From Kiritimatiellota bacterium (lineage in GTDB: Bacteria; Verrucomicrobiota; Lentisphaeria; Victivallales; JAADHT01), in assembly GCA_013151705.1 (NCBI GenBank), contig JAADHT010000294.1, positions 1-6,902 of the forward strand: a stretch of DNA of 6,902 nucleotides, read 5' to 3'. Below are positions 1-5,836 of this stretch, piece by piece. The translations under genes were made by a program, and so were the position numbers. Below the pieces are notes generated by a model. It saw only the letters and a program-made list of their open reading frames with translations. It was not told the origin of the DNA and did no database searches. Position 1 is the stretch's first letter. Every line of letters starts with the position of its first letter.

Positions 1-1
1 G

Positions 2-148
2 AGATACGGAAAGGTGGAAACACAGCGCCCGTCGATTTTCATCGACGAGATAGCGGAGGATTGCTACGAGAAAATAGATGTCGCCAATGCGTTCAAAACA
101 ATTTCCGCCGAGGAGCTCACCAAAGCGCTGGACAATTTCACGATTTGA
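2..148 (+). CDS. C-terminal end of a probable UvrD/PcrA/Rep-type helicase (5' partial)
   Basis: The frame is open from the window edge and ends at TGA 146-148, giving 48 residues. The segment RYGK...RPSIFIDEI resembles the stretch just after helicase motif VI in superfamily 1 UvrD/PcrA/Rep proteins, where a basic, Gly-containing segment is followed by PSRFL-x-EIP. The catalytic motifs would lie outside the window, so the call rests on this tail only. Family members unwind DNA with ATP in repair and replication restart. After the PS-F--EI motif comes an acidic stretch (AEDCYEKIDV) and an unrecognised tail of about 20 residues. No terminator hairpin follows the stop. Another protein with a similar tail cannot be excluded. 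Confidence 0.5.
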   Translation, partial: RYGKVETQRPSIFIDEIAEDCYEKIDVANAFKTISAEELTKALDNFTI

Positions 149-241
149 CTCATCTTCGGAAACCCTTGCATGACAAAACAACCACACCACCGAGAAACGG
201 CCTCGAATAAATTTATCCGCCTGCGGGCTACAGCAATTCCA

Positions 242-262
242 CGTCCGATTCGTAATCGGGCG
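242..262 (+). repeat. 9-bp hairpin resembling a tRNA-Thr(CGU) anticodon arm
   Basis: Bases 242-250 pair with 254-262 (eight Watson-Crick pairs and one G-T) around the triloop CGT. Folded as an anticodon arm, it gives a TCCGA/TCGGG stem and the 7-base loop TTCGTAA. That loop has T at position 33, anticodon CGT and A at position 37, as in tRNA-Thr. I could not fit a D arm, T arm or acceptor stem around it, so it is not an intact tRNA. No T-run follows, so it is not a canonical terminator either. Confidence 0.5.
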
Positions 263-360
263 AGGTCATTGTCATTGTGTCGGTCGCGATTCAGCCTCGT
301 TGTAAGCCATCCACCAACGGGGATTTATTTTTTATCGTAGCGAGGGATAGCTGTCCGCTA

Positions 361-388
361 TTGAATTACCTTTTCGAGAGGGTAGATT
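361..388 (+). promoter_or_regulatory. Candidate sigma-70 type promoter for the DUF21 gene pair
   Basis: TTGAAT (361-366) and TAGATT (383-388) are separated by 16 bases. Each box matches four of six consensus positions. It lies about 95 bases before the first DUF21 start codon and is the best match I found in this gap. Both boxes are mediocre, so this is a weak inference. Confidence 0.25.
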
Positions 389-483
389 CAACCATTCATC
401 GAGAATGTTTCGAGTCGGTTTGCTCCGGCGATCGGGCCTTTTTGTGTTTTGACGTTCGAAATTAAGTAGCTCAAGGAAGATAG

Positions 484-1728
484 ATGTCGCTGTTGGCGCT
501 GATATTTTTGTTTATATTGCTGCTGGCCGGTTCCGCTTTTTTTTCGGGAGCTGAGACTGCGCTGTTCTCGCTCAGTCGCGCGAGGTTGCTCTCATGGCGG
601 AACGAAAAGCGCAAAAGAAGGTGGCTGGCCGCCGAGCTGATGGAAAACGGCTACAACAGAACACTGATTGTTCTGATTTTGGGCAATATGTTTATGAACG
701 CGGCGTTGACCATCACGGACGACGAGATAATCTCAGGTCTCGGACTCCCTGGAGTGGCGCAAGCGTTGCTTTCCATTTTCACGACCACCGTTTTTCTTTT
801 GGTTCTCGGAGAAATGACCCCGAAAACCATCGCGCTGATGTTCCCGGAGAAAATCTCCGAATCGATTTCGGCGATAGTCTCGTTCGCGCGGACGGTACTA
901 CATCCCCTCGTCTGGATTCTTGAAAGGATGTTTTCTTTGATTTTGGACGTATTGGGAAGAAAGGAGTCCGAACCGCTCAGACACGAGGAGTATTCGTCGT
1001 ATTTGGACATGGCGCAGTCGGTCGGCGCTTTCAGCGGGGAGGAGACCGAGTTGATATCGAACGCCTTGCTTATGCGCGACCGGAAAGTCGCCTTCGTTAT
1101 GACTTCCAGAGTGGATATTCCGGTCGTGAGAAAATACGATTCGGCGGAAAACGTGGTGGAAATCATCCGAGGCTCCAGCGAGCTTTTTTATCCCGTGATA
1201 AAAGAGGATATTGACGACTGCGGCATGTTGCTTGCGGCGAGGGACTTTTTTATGCTAGCGGTGGACGAGCGCCGTGAATGGCTCGAAAAAGCTACTATAC
1301 CGGCTGTTTTTCTGCCTGAAAACGCCTCTCTCACACAGGCGATCCGCGAGATGCGCGAACTGCAATCTCCGAGCGCGTTGGTAACCGATGAATACGGGGG
1401 TGTCACGGGGATGGTCAGAGCGAAAAGAATTCATGAGGAGCTGGTGGGTGATCTATCCTCCGAATTCGAAGACGACGAACCGGAAATCACCGCTTCCGGG
1501 GCCGCGTCCTGGCTGGCTTCCGGCACACTGCCATTGGAGGAGCTCTCGGAAGAGACCGGCGTGGATGTTGATGTGAGCGCCTCGAACACTTTGAACGGCC
1601 TTTTCAGCGAGTTGTCCGGGCGCATTCCCGAAAAAGGCGACACCGTCGAGTTCGAAGGCTTGACGCTTGCCGTATTGGAGACGCGCAACAACCGGATAGT
1701 TAAAATGGAAATAACCCGCGGAGACTGA
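484..1728 (+). CDS. DUF21/CNNM-type membrane protein with CBS pair and CorC_HlyC domain
   Basis: This is a 414-residue CNNM/CorC (HlyC/CorC) family protein. The family consists of inner-membrane proteins linked to Mg2+/Co2+ or Na+/Mg2+ transport, and length and domain order are typical. The DUF21 transmembrane domain (about 1-155) carries SGAETALFSLSRARL (21-35), LILGNMFMN (64-72) and LVLGEMTPK (106-114), the conserved signatures of this fold. A linker with SGEE (184-187) leads to a cytosolic CBS pair (about 203-320), with TSR at 207-209 where many members have TPR, and VTDEYGG (300-306) in the second CBS. The C-terminal region (about 335-412) fits the CorC_HlyC domain. AAGGA at 473-477 lies 6 bases before ATG 484 and supports this start. 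The stop is one base before the next, paralogous gene, so the two are surely co-transcribed. The ion handled cannot be told from sequence. Confidence 0.93.
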   Translation: MSLLALIFLFILLLAGSAFFSGAETALFSLSRARLLSWRNEKRKRRWLAAELMENGYNRTLIVLILGNMFMNAALTITDDEIISGLGLPGVAQALLSIFTTTVFLLVLGEMTPKTIALMFPEKISESISAIVSFARTVLHPLVWILERMFSLILDVLGRKESEPLRHEEYSSYLDMAQSVGAFSGEETELISNALLMRDRKVAFVMTSRVDIPVVRKYDSAENVVEIIRGSSELFYPVIKEDIDDCGMLLAARDFFMLAVDERREWLEKATIPAVFLPENASLTQAIREMRELQSPSALVTDEYGGVTGMVRAKRIHEELVGDLSSEFEDDEPEITASGAASWLASGTLPLEELSEETGVDVDVSASNTLNGLFSELSGRIPEKGDTVEFEGLTLAVLETRNNRIVKMEITRGD

Positions 1729-1729
1729 T

Positions 1730-2731
1730 ATGGGATATTGGATCGCCACATTTTTTTTCATAGCGGCGCAGGCTTTTTTCAGTGGAGCGGAGACCGGGCT
1801 GATTTCTCTGCGCAAATCCCGCGTGAGACATGGCGTTAAATCAGGGGCGCGCGGCGCCAAAATCCTCGATTTCTTCATCACCCATCCCAGGCATATGCTG
1901 GCGACGACATTGGTAGGTACCAACATCAGCGTCGTTTGCGCGTCGAAAATGGCGAAAGAGGGAGCGGCGGCCATGGGACTGACGGATACCGCGTCGATGT
2001 TTTGCCTGACGTTGTTTATGACGTTGTTTCTCATGTCGGCCGAGATCATACCAAAGGATTGGTTCAGACAATCGCCGTACCATCGTTGCCTGAAGTTTTC
2101 CGTTTTGCTTGAAATATCTTATCGCGTTCTATATCTTCCCGTGAGATTGATGTCGGGTTTTACGAAAATGACCACCACGCTGCTCAAAGGCTCGGATGAC
2201 TCCGGGAAAGCCGAGGCGGCGATGATGCGGGAGGATTTCAGTATGTTGCTGCGGGAAAGCGTGTCCGCCGGCGTGATAGACTCCGAAGCCGCCGATATTC
2301 TCGACAGATCTCTGGAGTTTCACGGCACTCTCGCTCGGGATTTATTTGTTCCGAAAGACGAGGTTGTGGACGCACCGGCGAATATGACCGTCAAAGAGGC
2401 CGTGAGGCTGTGTGGAGAAAAAGGAGTTTCCAGACTGCCCGTCAGGCCACCGGACGGGAATGCGGCGGGAGACCGCGAGATTTGGATCGGAGGATTCTCA
2501 TTGTACGACATATTCTTCTCGTTGCCTGAAAACCAATGGGAGACGACCGAAATAGGAACCCACTCGCGTTCTATGCGTTCGGTGCCGCTGAACGCCAATA
2601 TGGAGCTTATTCTTTTAACGGCGAAAGAAGCGGACTCCTCTCTATTAGCGGTGAATGCCGGAGACGGAGGGGTTGAACGGCATGTGGGGATCGTGTCTGG
2701 AAGCGATGTGGCGAAATGCCTTTTCGGGTGA
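1730..2731 (+). CDS. Second, shorter DUF21/CBS membrane protein without CorC_HlyC domain
   Basis: This 333-residue paralogue of the preceding gene starts one base after its stop, with GGAG at 1720-1723 inside the upstream gene's end, so translation is probably coupled. The DUF21 domain (about 1-150) keeps FFSGAETGLISL (16-27), LVGTNISVV (61-69) and SAEIIPKDWF (103-112). The usual Gly of the GExxPK motif is Ala104, and the loop after the first helix is short. A helical linker with AGVIDSEAADIL leads to a CBS pair: about 202-263, including GVSRLPV, and about 270-333, including HVGIVSGSD. The protein stops at the end of the second CBS, so the CorC_HlyC domain of its neighbour is absent. Tandem DUF21 genes of this sort are known in bacteria. 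A heterodimer with the first protein is a reasonable but untested inference. No terminator is visible after the stop. Confidence 0.88.
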   Translation: MGYWIATFFFIAAQAFFSGAETGLISLRKSRVRHGVKSGARGAKILDFFITHPRHMLATTLVGTNISVVCASKMAKEGAAAMGLTDTASMFCLTLFMTLFLMSAEIIPKDWFRQSPYHRCLKFSVLLEISYRVLYLPVRLMSGFTKMTTTLLKGSDDSGKAEAAMMREDFSMLLRESVSAGVIDSEAADILDRSLEFHGTLARDLFVPKDEVVDAPANMTVKEAVRLCGEKGVSRLPVRPPDGNAAGDREIWIGGFSLYDIFFSLPENQWETTEIGTHSRSMRSVPLNANMELILLTAKEADSSLLAVNAGDGGVERHVGIVSGSDVAKCLFG

Positions 2732-2752
2732 TGTCGATTTCGCGAAGTGATG

Positions 2753-2781
2753 TTGTATTGCGGTGTTATCAACACTATATT
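2753..2781 (+). promoter_or_regulatory. Candidate promoter with internal dyad before the glycosyltransferase operon
   Basis: TTGTAT (2753-2758) and TATATT (2776-2781) lie 17 bases apart. The -10 box matches five of six positions and the -35 box three of six. The spacer ends in a perfect 5-bp inverted repeat, GTGTT-ATC-AACAC (2763-2775), which abuts the -10 box where a small repressor could bind. It lies about 50 bases upstream of the GTG start at 2830, with no competing signal in the 98-base gap. Confidence 0.4.
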
Positions 2782-2829
2782 ATCCTCTCGTAGCTGTTTG
2801 GCAACACGAAAACAACGAGGATCGCCGCG

Positions 2830-3774
2830 GTGAATAAAATTTCCTTGGTCATATCCGCCTTCAACGAGGAGGCCAACATAGAACGACTGTTTCGCGAACT
2901 TCGCGAAAACGAGTTGTCCGATGTTGAATACGACTACATCCTCGTCGATGACGGATCCACTGATGGAACCGTCGCCGCGGTCGAACGCGTCGTCGATGGT
3001 GGGCTGGAAGTGAAATTGTTGTCGTTCTCGAGAAATTTCGGACATGAGATAGCGATGACGGCCGGGTTGGACGCTTCCACCGGAGAGGCCGTTGTTTTCA
3101 TGGACGCCGATCTTCAACATCCACCGGCGACAGTGCCGAAGTTCATTCGCGAATGGAGAGATGGAGCCCCCATAGTCCTAGGTAAACGCGTTGTGAACGA
3201 TGGATGCGGATGGTTTTATTCCAGAATGTCCAACTCCTTCTACAGCCTTCTCAATTATTTGACCGGTTTCGACACGACGAGAAACTATCCTGATTTCAGA
3301 CTGCTTGACAGGCATTACGTCGAGATCCTCAAGACGTTCAAAGAGCATTCGAGAATGTTCAGGGGATTCGTCTATTGGATGGGAGCGAAAAACGACATTG
3401 CGGAAGTCGAATTCGCCGCTCCGGCGAGAGCCGCCGGTGAATCGAAGTATTTCATTTCCGATTTGCTCGGCTTGGGTTGCGACGCGATTTTCGCGTTCTC
3501 CCTCAAACCAATGAAACTGTCCCTGTTTTTTTCTGGACTGGGAGTGTTGTTTTCCTTCGCATTGGGCCTCTACCTTTACATCCCCTATCTTTTCGAGCAT
3601 ATCGATCCCCCGGGATTTCTCACGGTGATGTTCGCCGTTCTCATAATGGGTTCGGCCCAGTTGATGATTCTCGCGATTTTCGCGGAATACATAGGCAGGA
3701 TCCACTTGGAGGTGAAAAGACGACCACTGTACGTGTTGCGGAAAAACAACCGCGGCGATCGGCGACATCATTAA
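2830..3774 (+). CDS. Family 2 glycosyltransferase, DPM1/GtrB-like, membrane anchored
   Basis: This 314-residue enzyme most likely transfers a sugar from a nucleotide sugar to a polyprenyl phosphate on the cytoplasmic face of the inner membrane, as GtrB, ArnC and DPM1 relatives do. The GT-A fold starts with ISLVISAFNEEANI (4-17). It shows the nucleotide-binding VDDGSTDGT (39-47), then SRNFGHEIAMTAGL (67-80), the metal-binding DADLQHPP (92-99), FRLLDR, and a basic loop ending in GESKY (203-207), which is typical of the polyprenyl-phosphate subgroup. Two hydrophobic helices (about 228-256 and 264-290) precede a basic tail, as in GtrB. Translation starts at GTG 2830, with GAGG at 2817-2820 and no other in-frame start nearby. 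It is first in an operon with two GT-C-like proteins, the likely users of its product. The sugar cannot be told from sequence. DADLQHPP has His where GtrB proteins often have Asp. Confidence 0.9.
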   Translation: MNKISLVISAFNEEANIERLFRELRENELSDVEYDYILVDDGSTDGTVAAVERVVDGGLEVKLLSFSRNFGHEIAMTAGLDASTGEAVVFMDADLQHPPATVPKFIREWRDGAPIVLGKRVVNDGCGWFYSRMSNSFYSLLNYLTGFDTTRNYPDFRLLDRHYVEILKTFKEHSRMFRGFVYWMGAKNDIAEVEFAAPARAAGESKYFISDLLGLGCDAIFAFSLKPMKLSLFFSGLGVLFSFALGLYLYIPYLFEHIDPPGFLTVMFAVLIMGSAQLMILAIFAEYIGRIHLEVKRRPLYVLRKNNRGDRRHH

Positions 3775-3804
3775 GCGGATTCTAGAATTCAGGGAGCCAT
3801 ATCG

Positions 3805-4671
3805 ATGGACGAAAAAACGGAAAAAGACATCCTCGCGACCCCGCGACCGCTTTCCGCGGCCAAGGGCAAACACTCATTTTTGTTCTGGGTTCTCATAATA
3901 TTTCTGATCGGATTCGCTTTGAGGACGGGTAGATGCTTTCTCGTCAACCGAATAGTCAAGGATGGAGTCCTGTACGTGAGAATGGCGCGGGACTACGATC
4001 GCGCGCCTAGATCGGAGGCGTTTCAATTGAATAGGCGCATGCCGCCCTTGTATCCGCAGCTGATGTCGTTCGTCAGCGGATTCGGATGCTCCTACGAGAC
4101 GGCGGGACGTTTGATCAGCGTCTTGGCCGGAACCTTGACACTCATACCTTTTTTGCTTATGGCGAGAGTCCTTTTCGGCGACCGGATAGCGCTGGTCGCG
4201 ATGTCGCTGGCCGCGGTCCATCCCTCTTTGGTGAGAAACAGCGCCACCGTCATGCGGGATCCGCTCTTCCTCTTTCTGTTCGCCACTTCCGCGGCTTGCA
4301 TGATTGCCGCCGCGAACTCCAAAAAGACATCGTCGCTGCCGCTGTGGATCGCTTCGGGTACGGCCGCCGCCTTGTCGGCGGCGACGCGCGGCGAGGGCTC
4401 CGAACTGCTTCTAGCTTTGTTTTTGTGGCTGTGCGTCTCCTTGTTCCGACCGGGCGGAGAAAAAAAGCGATTCGCGGCGAGACTCGGAAAACGCGCCGCG
4501 ATTCTCGCGGTTTTCACCATCTCGTATGTTTCAACGACTTTTGCCTTGCTTGAGACGGTCAAAGGCACCGATTCCACTTGGATCGGTGTTGATTCGCGGA
4601 TCGTCAGTTACCTGAAGGGGATGATCACGCTTGATTCCGAAGAGGTGCTCAAAGAGGAGGACACGCTGTGA
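3805..4671 (+). CDS. N-terminal half of a GT39/ArnT-like GT-C glycosyltransferase
   Basis: This is a 288-residue polytopic membrane protein. A cytoplasmic basic N-terminus leads into TM1 (about 25-46). Next comes DGVLYVRMARDY (53-64), which fits the first outer loop of GT-C enzymes, where a conserved acidic residue acts in catalysis; Asp53 is the candidate. RMPPLYPQLMSFV (78-90), HPSLVRNSATVMRDPLFLFL (139-158) and AATRGEG follow in the order seen in GT39/ArnT/PMT-like proteins. About six to seven helices are visible. Family members usually have 450-650 residues with 9-13 helices, so this is only the front half. The next gene supplies the rest, and the two sum to 595 residues. Start ATG 3805 follows AGGGAG 9 bases upstream. 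The operon position behind a polyprenyl-phosphate sugar synthase suggests transfer of a lipid-linked sugar to an envelope acceptor. The acceptor is unknown. Confidence 0.75.
   Translation: MDEKTEKDILATPRPLSAAKGKHSFLFWVLIIFLIGFALRTGRCFLVNRIVKDGVLYVRMARDYDRAPRSEAFQLNRRMPPLYPQLMSFVSGFGCSYETAGRLISVLAGTLTLIPFLLMARVLFGDRIALVAMSLAAVHPSLVRNSATVMRDPLFLFLFATSAACMIAAANSKKTSSLPLWIASGTAAALSAATRGEGSELLLALFLWLCVSLFRPGGEKKRFAARLGKRAAILAVFTISYVSTTFALLETVKGTDSTWIGVDSRIVSYLKGMITLDSEEVLKEEDTL
4656..4660 (+). promoter_or_regulatory. Strong ribosome binding site that sets the GTG start of the second GT-C half
   Basis: GGAGG lies 7 bases before GTG 4668, inside the end of the upstream reading frame. The start codon overlaps the upstream stop as GTGA (4668-4671). 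This is the classic arrangement for translational coupling. It argues that the second half is translated as a protein in its own right. Confidence 0.6.
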
Positions 4672-5591
4672 AACCCATTTTCGCCCCCGCTCTTTGGTGC
4701 ATTTTTCTACAGAGAATGCTGAATGTGCTTTATCCGGTGAATGTAGCGGTTCTTTTTTTTCTCGTATATTTGACGCTCGAACCGGCATTTTCGTCATTTG
4801 TTCTCCGCGTCTCGAACAAGCGCCTTCCCGTTCTATGCGATTCCGCGGGAACTCCGTTGCGCGTCACCGTTTTCAATCTCTTGAGAAAACCCAAGGCGTT
4901 GCCTCTCCTCCTTTCAATAATCTTCTGCGATCTGCTTACGAGAATGATTCCGTTTTTCGCCGGAATTCCATTCTCCCATCGCTATCTCTACCCGTTCGCA
5001 TTGATGTCGACTCTGTTCGCCGCCATCGGTTTGACGGCTTTTTCGGATGGGCTGCAACGGTTTCTGACAACGAAAGTCCCATCGTTCTCGAAAAAAAAAC
5101 TGTTGATCGCCATTTTGCTGGTTGTGGTGGCCGCGTATTCGGGGAAGTCGCTGATGCCGCGACTCGACAAAAAATGGTTGCGGGACATTCCGGAGGTGAT
5201 ACGGCGTTCAACTCCCGAAGGTTCCAAGCCGGTGCTTTTCACAAACTACCTGGACACCCGGTTCGCCTATTATTCGGGAGCGAAGTTGGTGCAGTGCTTC
5301 CCAAAAGAAAATTTTCGCATGTTGATATACACATTTCGTAAAAATAGAAACAACTTCGCTTGGTGGAACGCTCCAAAGAGAAGTCCGAATTTCAAACAAC
5401 GCGTGGAAAAACTTGGAGAGAGGGCCTTCCTCCTTGTCAGACGCAAACGAAACGAACAAGACTCCTTGACCGTTGATGTGTTGACATTCATGTCGAGGGT
5501 GGGTGAGTATTCCGATCGAAAGCGGAAATGGACATTCACCCTCTATCAAGGAAAAGTCTCGGGAAAATCAAAATCGGGAAAAAAATCTTGA
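4668..5591 (+). CDS. C-terminal half of a GT39/ArnT-like GT-C glycosyltransferase
   Basis: This is a 307-residue membrane protein in the -1 frame relative to the previous gene. It starts at GTG 4668, which overlaps the upstream TGA. Hydrophobic segments lie at about 4-50 (two helices), 77-99, 105-125 and 143-159. The segment IPFSHRYLYPFAL (100-112) matches the HRYLxP-type motif near the end of the membrane domain in GT39/ArnT-like enzymes. The remainder is a soluble C-terminal region. It contains IPEVIRRSTPEGSKPVLFTN and TRFAYYSG (197-204), like the outer-face domain of many GT-C proteins that use 'pegs-VL----R-ayYSG' wording. The catalytic first loop is absent here and lies in the upstream gene. 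A run of nine A (5091-5099) encodes part of SKKKL. The strongly basic C-terminus (KVSGKSKSGKKS) has no recognised role. A recent frameshift of a once single gene is the alternative to a true two-subunit enzyme. Confidence 0.7.
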   Translation: MKPIFAPALWCIFLQRMLNVLYPVNVAVLFFLVYLTLEPAFSSFVLRVSNKRLPVLCDSAGTPLRVTVFNLLRKPKALPLLLSIIFCDLLTRMIPFFAGIPFSHRYLYPFALMSTLFAAIGLTAFSDGLQRFLTTKVPSFSKKKLLIAILLVVVAAYSGKSLMPRLDKKWLRDIPEVIRRSTPEGSKPVLFTNYLDTRFAYYSGAKLVQCFPKENFRMLIYTFRKNRNNFAWWNAPKRSPNFKQRVEKLGERAFLLVRRKRNEQDSLTVDVLTFMSRVGEYSDRKRKWTFTLYQGKVSGKSKSGKKS

Positions 5592-5626
5592 ATTCTCAAA
5601 ATTGAGAATAAAGATTTTCGTTTTTT
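5582..5626 (+). terminator. Rho-independent terminator overlapping the stop codon of the GT-C gene
   Basis: AAAATCTT (5582-5589) pairs with AAGATTTT (5611-5618), and ATTCTCA (5592-5598) pairs with TGAGAAT (5603-5609). This gives 15 pairs with a small internal loop and the tetraloop AAAT. A T6 tract follows (5621-5626). The 5' arm contains the stop codon's surroundings (TGA 5589-5591) and is preceded by A-rich sequence, so it could also act on the other strand. The stem is AT-rich but long. It separates the glycosylation operon from the kinase gene. Confidence 0.8.
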
Positions 5627-5627
5627 A

Positions 5628-5670
5628 CCCGCGCCTCCGCTCTTTCCGCAAAGAAATCGTCGCTCGCGGG
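5628..5670. repeat. Inverted repeat CCCGCG...CGCGGG upstream of the sigma-54 promoter
   Basis: CCCGCG (5628-5633) and CGCGGG (5665-5670) are perfect reverse complements 31 bases apart. A smaller dyad, CTTT-CCGC-AAAG, lies between them at 5642-5653. The outer repeat starts directly after the terminator and ends 12 bases before the -24 box, followed by eight A. Sigma-54 promoters need an upstream activator site, and this region is the natural candidate, but the arms are short and may be coincidental. Confidence 0.35.
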
Positions 5671-5682
5671 AAAAAAAACGTT

Positions 5683-5698
5683 TGGCATTGATTTTGCT
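5683..5698 (+). promoter_or_regulatory. Sigma-54 (-24/-12) promoter for the Ser/Thr kinase gene
   Basis: The sequence TGGCATTGATTTTGCT matches the established consensus TGGCAYRNNNNTTGCW at every defined position except the R. The invariant GG (5684-5685) and GC (5696-5697) have the exact 10-base spacing. Transcription would start near 5709, leaving a leader of about 128 nt before the kinase start codon. The site sits in a non-coding gap in the right orientation. Such promoters require RpoN and an AAA+ enhancer-binding activator, neither of which is encoded in the window. Confidence 0.75.
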
Positions 5699-5766
5699 TG
5701 TAATGCGATGGACGGCGGGTATTTTATCTCCCCCTTTTTGAGGATATGCGCTTCACCGCGTCATTT

Positions 5767-5783
5767 GATTGAGAAATTCAATC
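5767..5783 (+). other. Small leader hairpin before the kinase gene
   Basis: GATTGA (5767-5772) pairs with TCAATC (5778-5783) around the loop GAAAT, within the predicted 5' leader. It lies about 35 bases upstream of GAAGGA (5817-5822), the likely ribosome binding site, which is 14 bases from the ATG and so unusually far. The hairpin is too small for a riboswitch, and I recognise no known leader motif. Confidence 0.3.
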
Positions 5784-5836
5784 GCGAAAGTCGAATCAAG
5801 AGAATTTAAGGGGTACGAAGGAATCGATTTCAAAAA

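Larger units (their letters stand above)
149..483. other. Intergenic region of 335 bases without a convincing gene
   Basis: It separates the helicase-like tail from the DUF21 gene pair. It contains a 10-bp palindrome ATAAATTTAT (207-216), a strong 9-bp hairpin at 242-262, smaller 5-bp hairpins at 347-361 and 393-407, and a weak candidate promoter at 361-388. A 62-codon GTG-start reading frame (277-465) fills much of it. Its only plausible ribosome binding site is a distant GAGG, its composition is not protein-like, and it resembles no family I know, so I do not call it a gene. A non-coding RNA or a decayed gene is possible but unsupported. Confidence 0.6.

Noticed and set aside
215..300. Possible tRNA-Thr gene around the CGT anticodon-like loop
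   Set aside because: No T at position 8, no D arm, no GGTTCRA-type T loop and no pairing acceptor ends could be fitted around the arm.
277..465. 62-codon GTG-start reading frame between the helicase tail and the first DUF21 gene
   Set aside because: It has only a distant GAGG as a ribosome binding site, no recognisable motif, five scattered Cys and a composition unlike its neighbours. It lies over a hairpin-rich non-coding gap.
2320..3120. Long minus-strand open frame of 266 codons
   Set aside because: It runs antisense to the end of the second DUF21 gene and the start of the family 2 glycosyltransferase, both with clear conserved motifs. Its own translation has no family-like pattern.
3779..3788. 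Palindrome ATTCTAGAAT between the glycosyltransferase and the first GT-C half
   Set aside because: A 10-base palindrome with no loop and no T-run in a 30-base intra-operon gap is probably chance.
4635..4671. Programmed -1 frameshift joining the two GT-C halves
   Set aside because: No X-XXY-YYZ slippery heptamer is in the correct frame. The GGAGG and GTGA overlap explain the second frame better.
5708..5809. Short 33-codon frame in the kinase leader, in frame with the kinase
   Set aside because: Its ATG falls at or just before the predicted sigma-54 start site and has no ribosome binding site, so it is unlikely to be translated.
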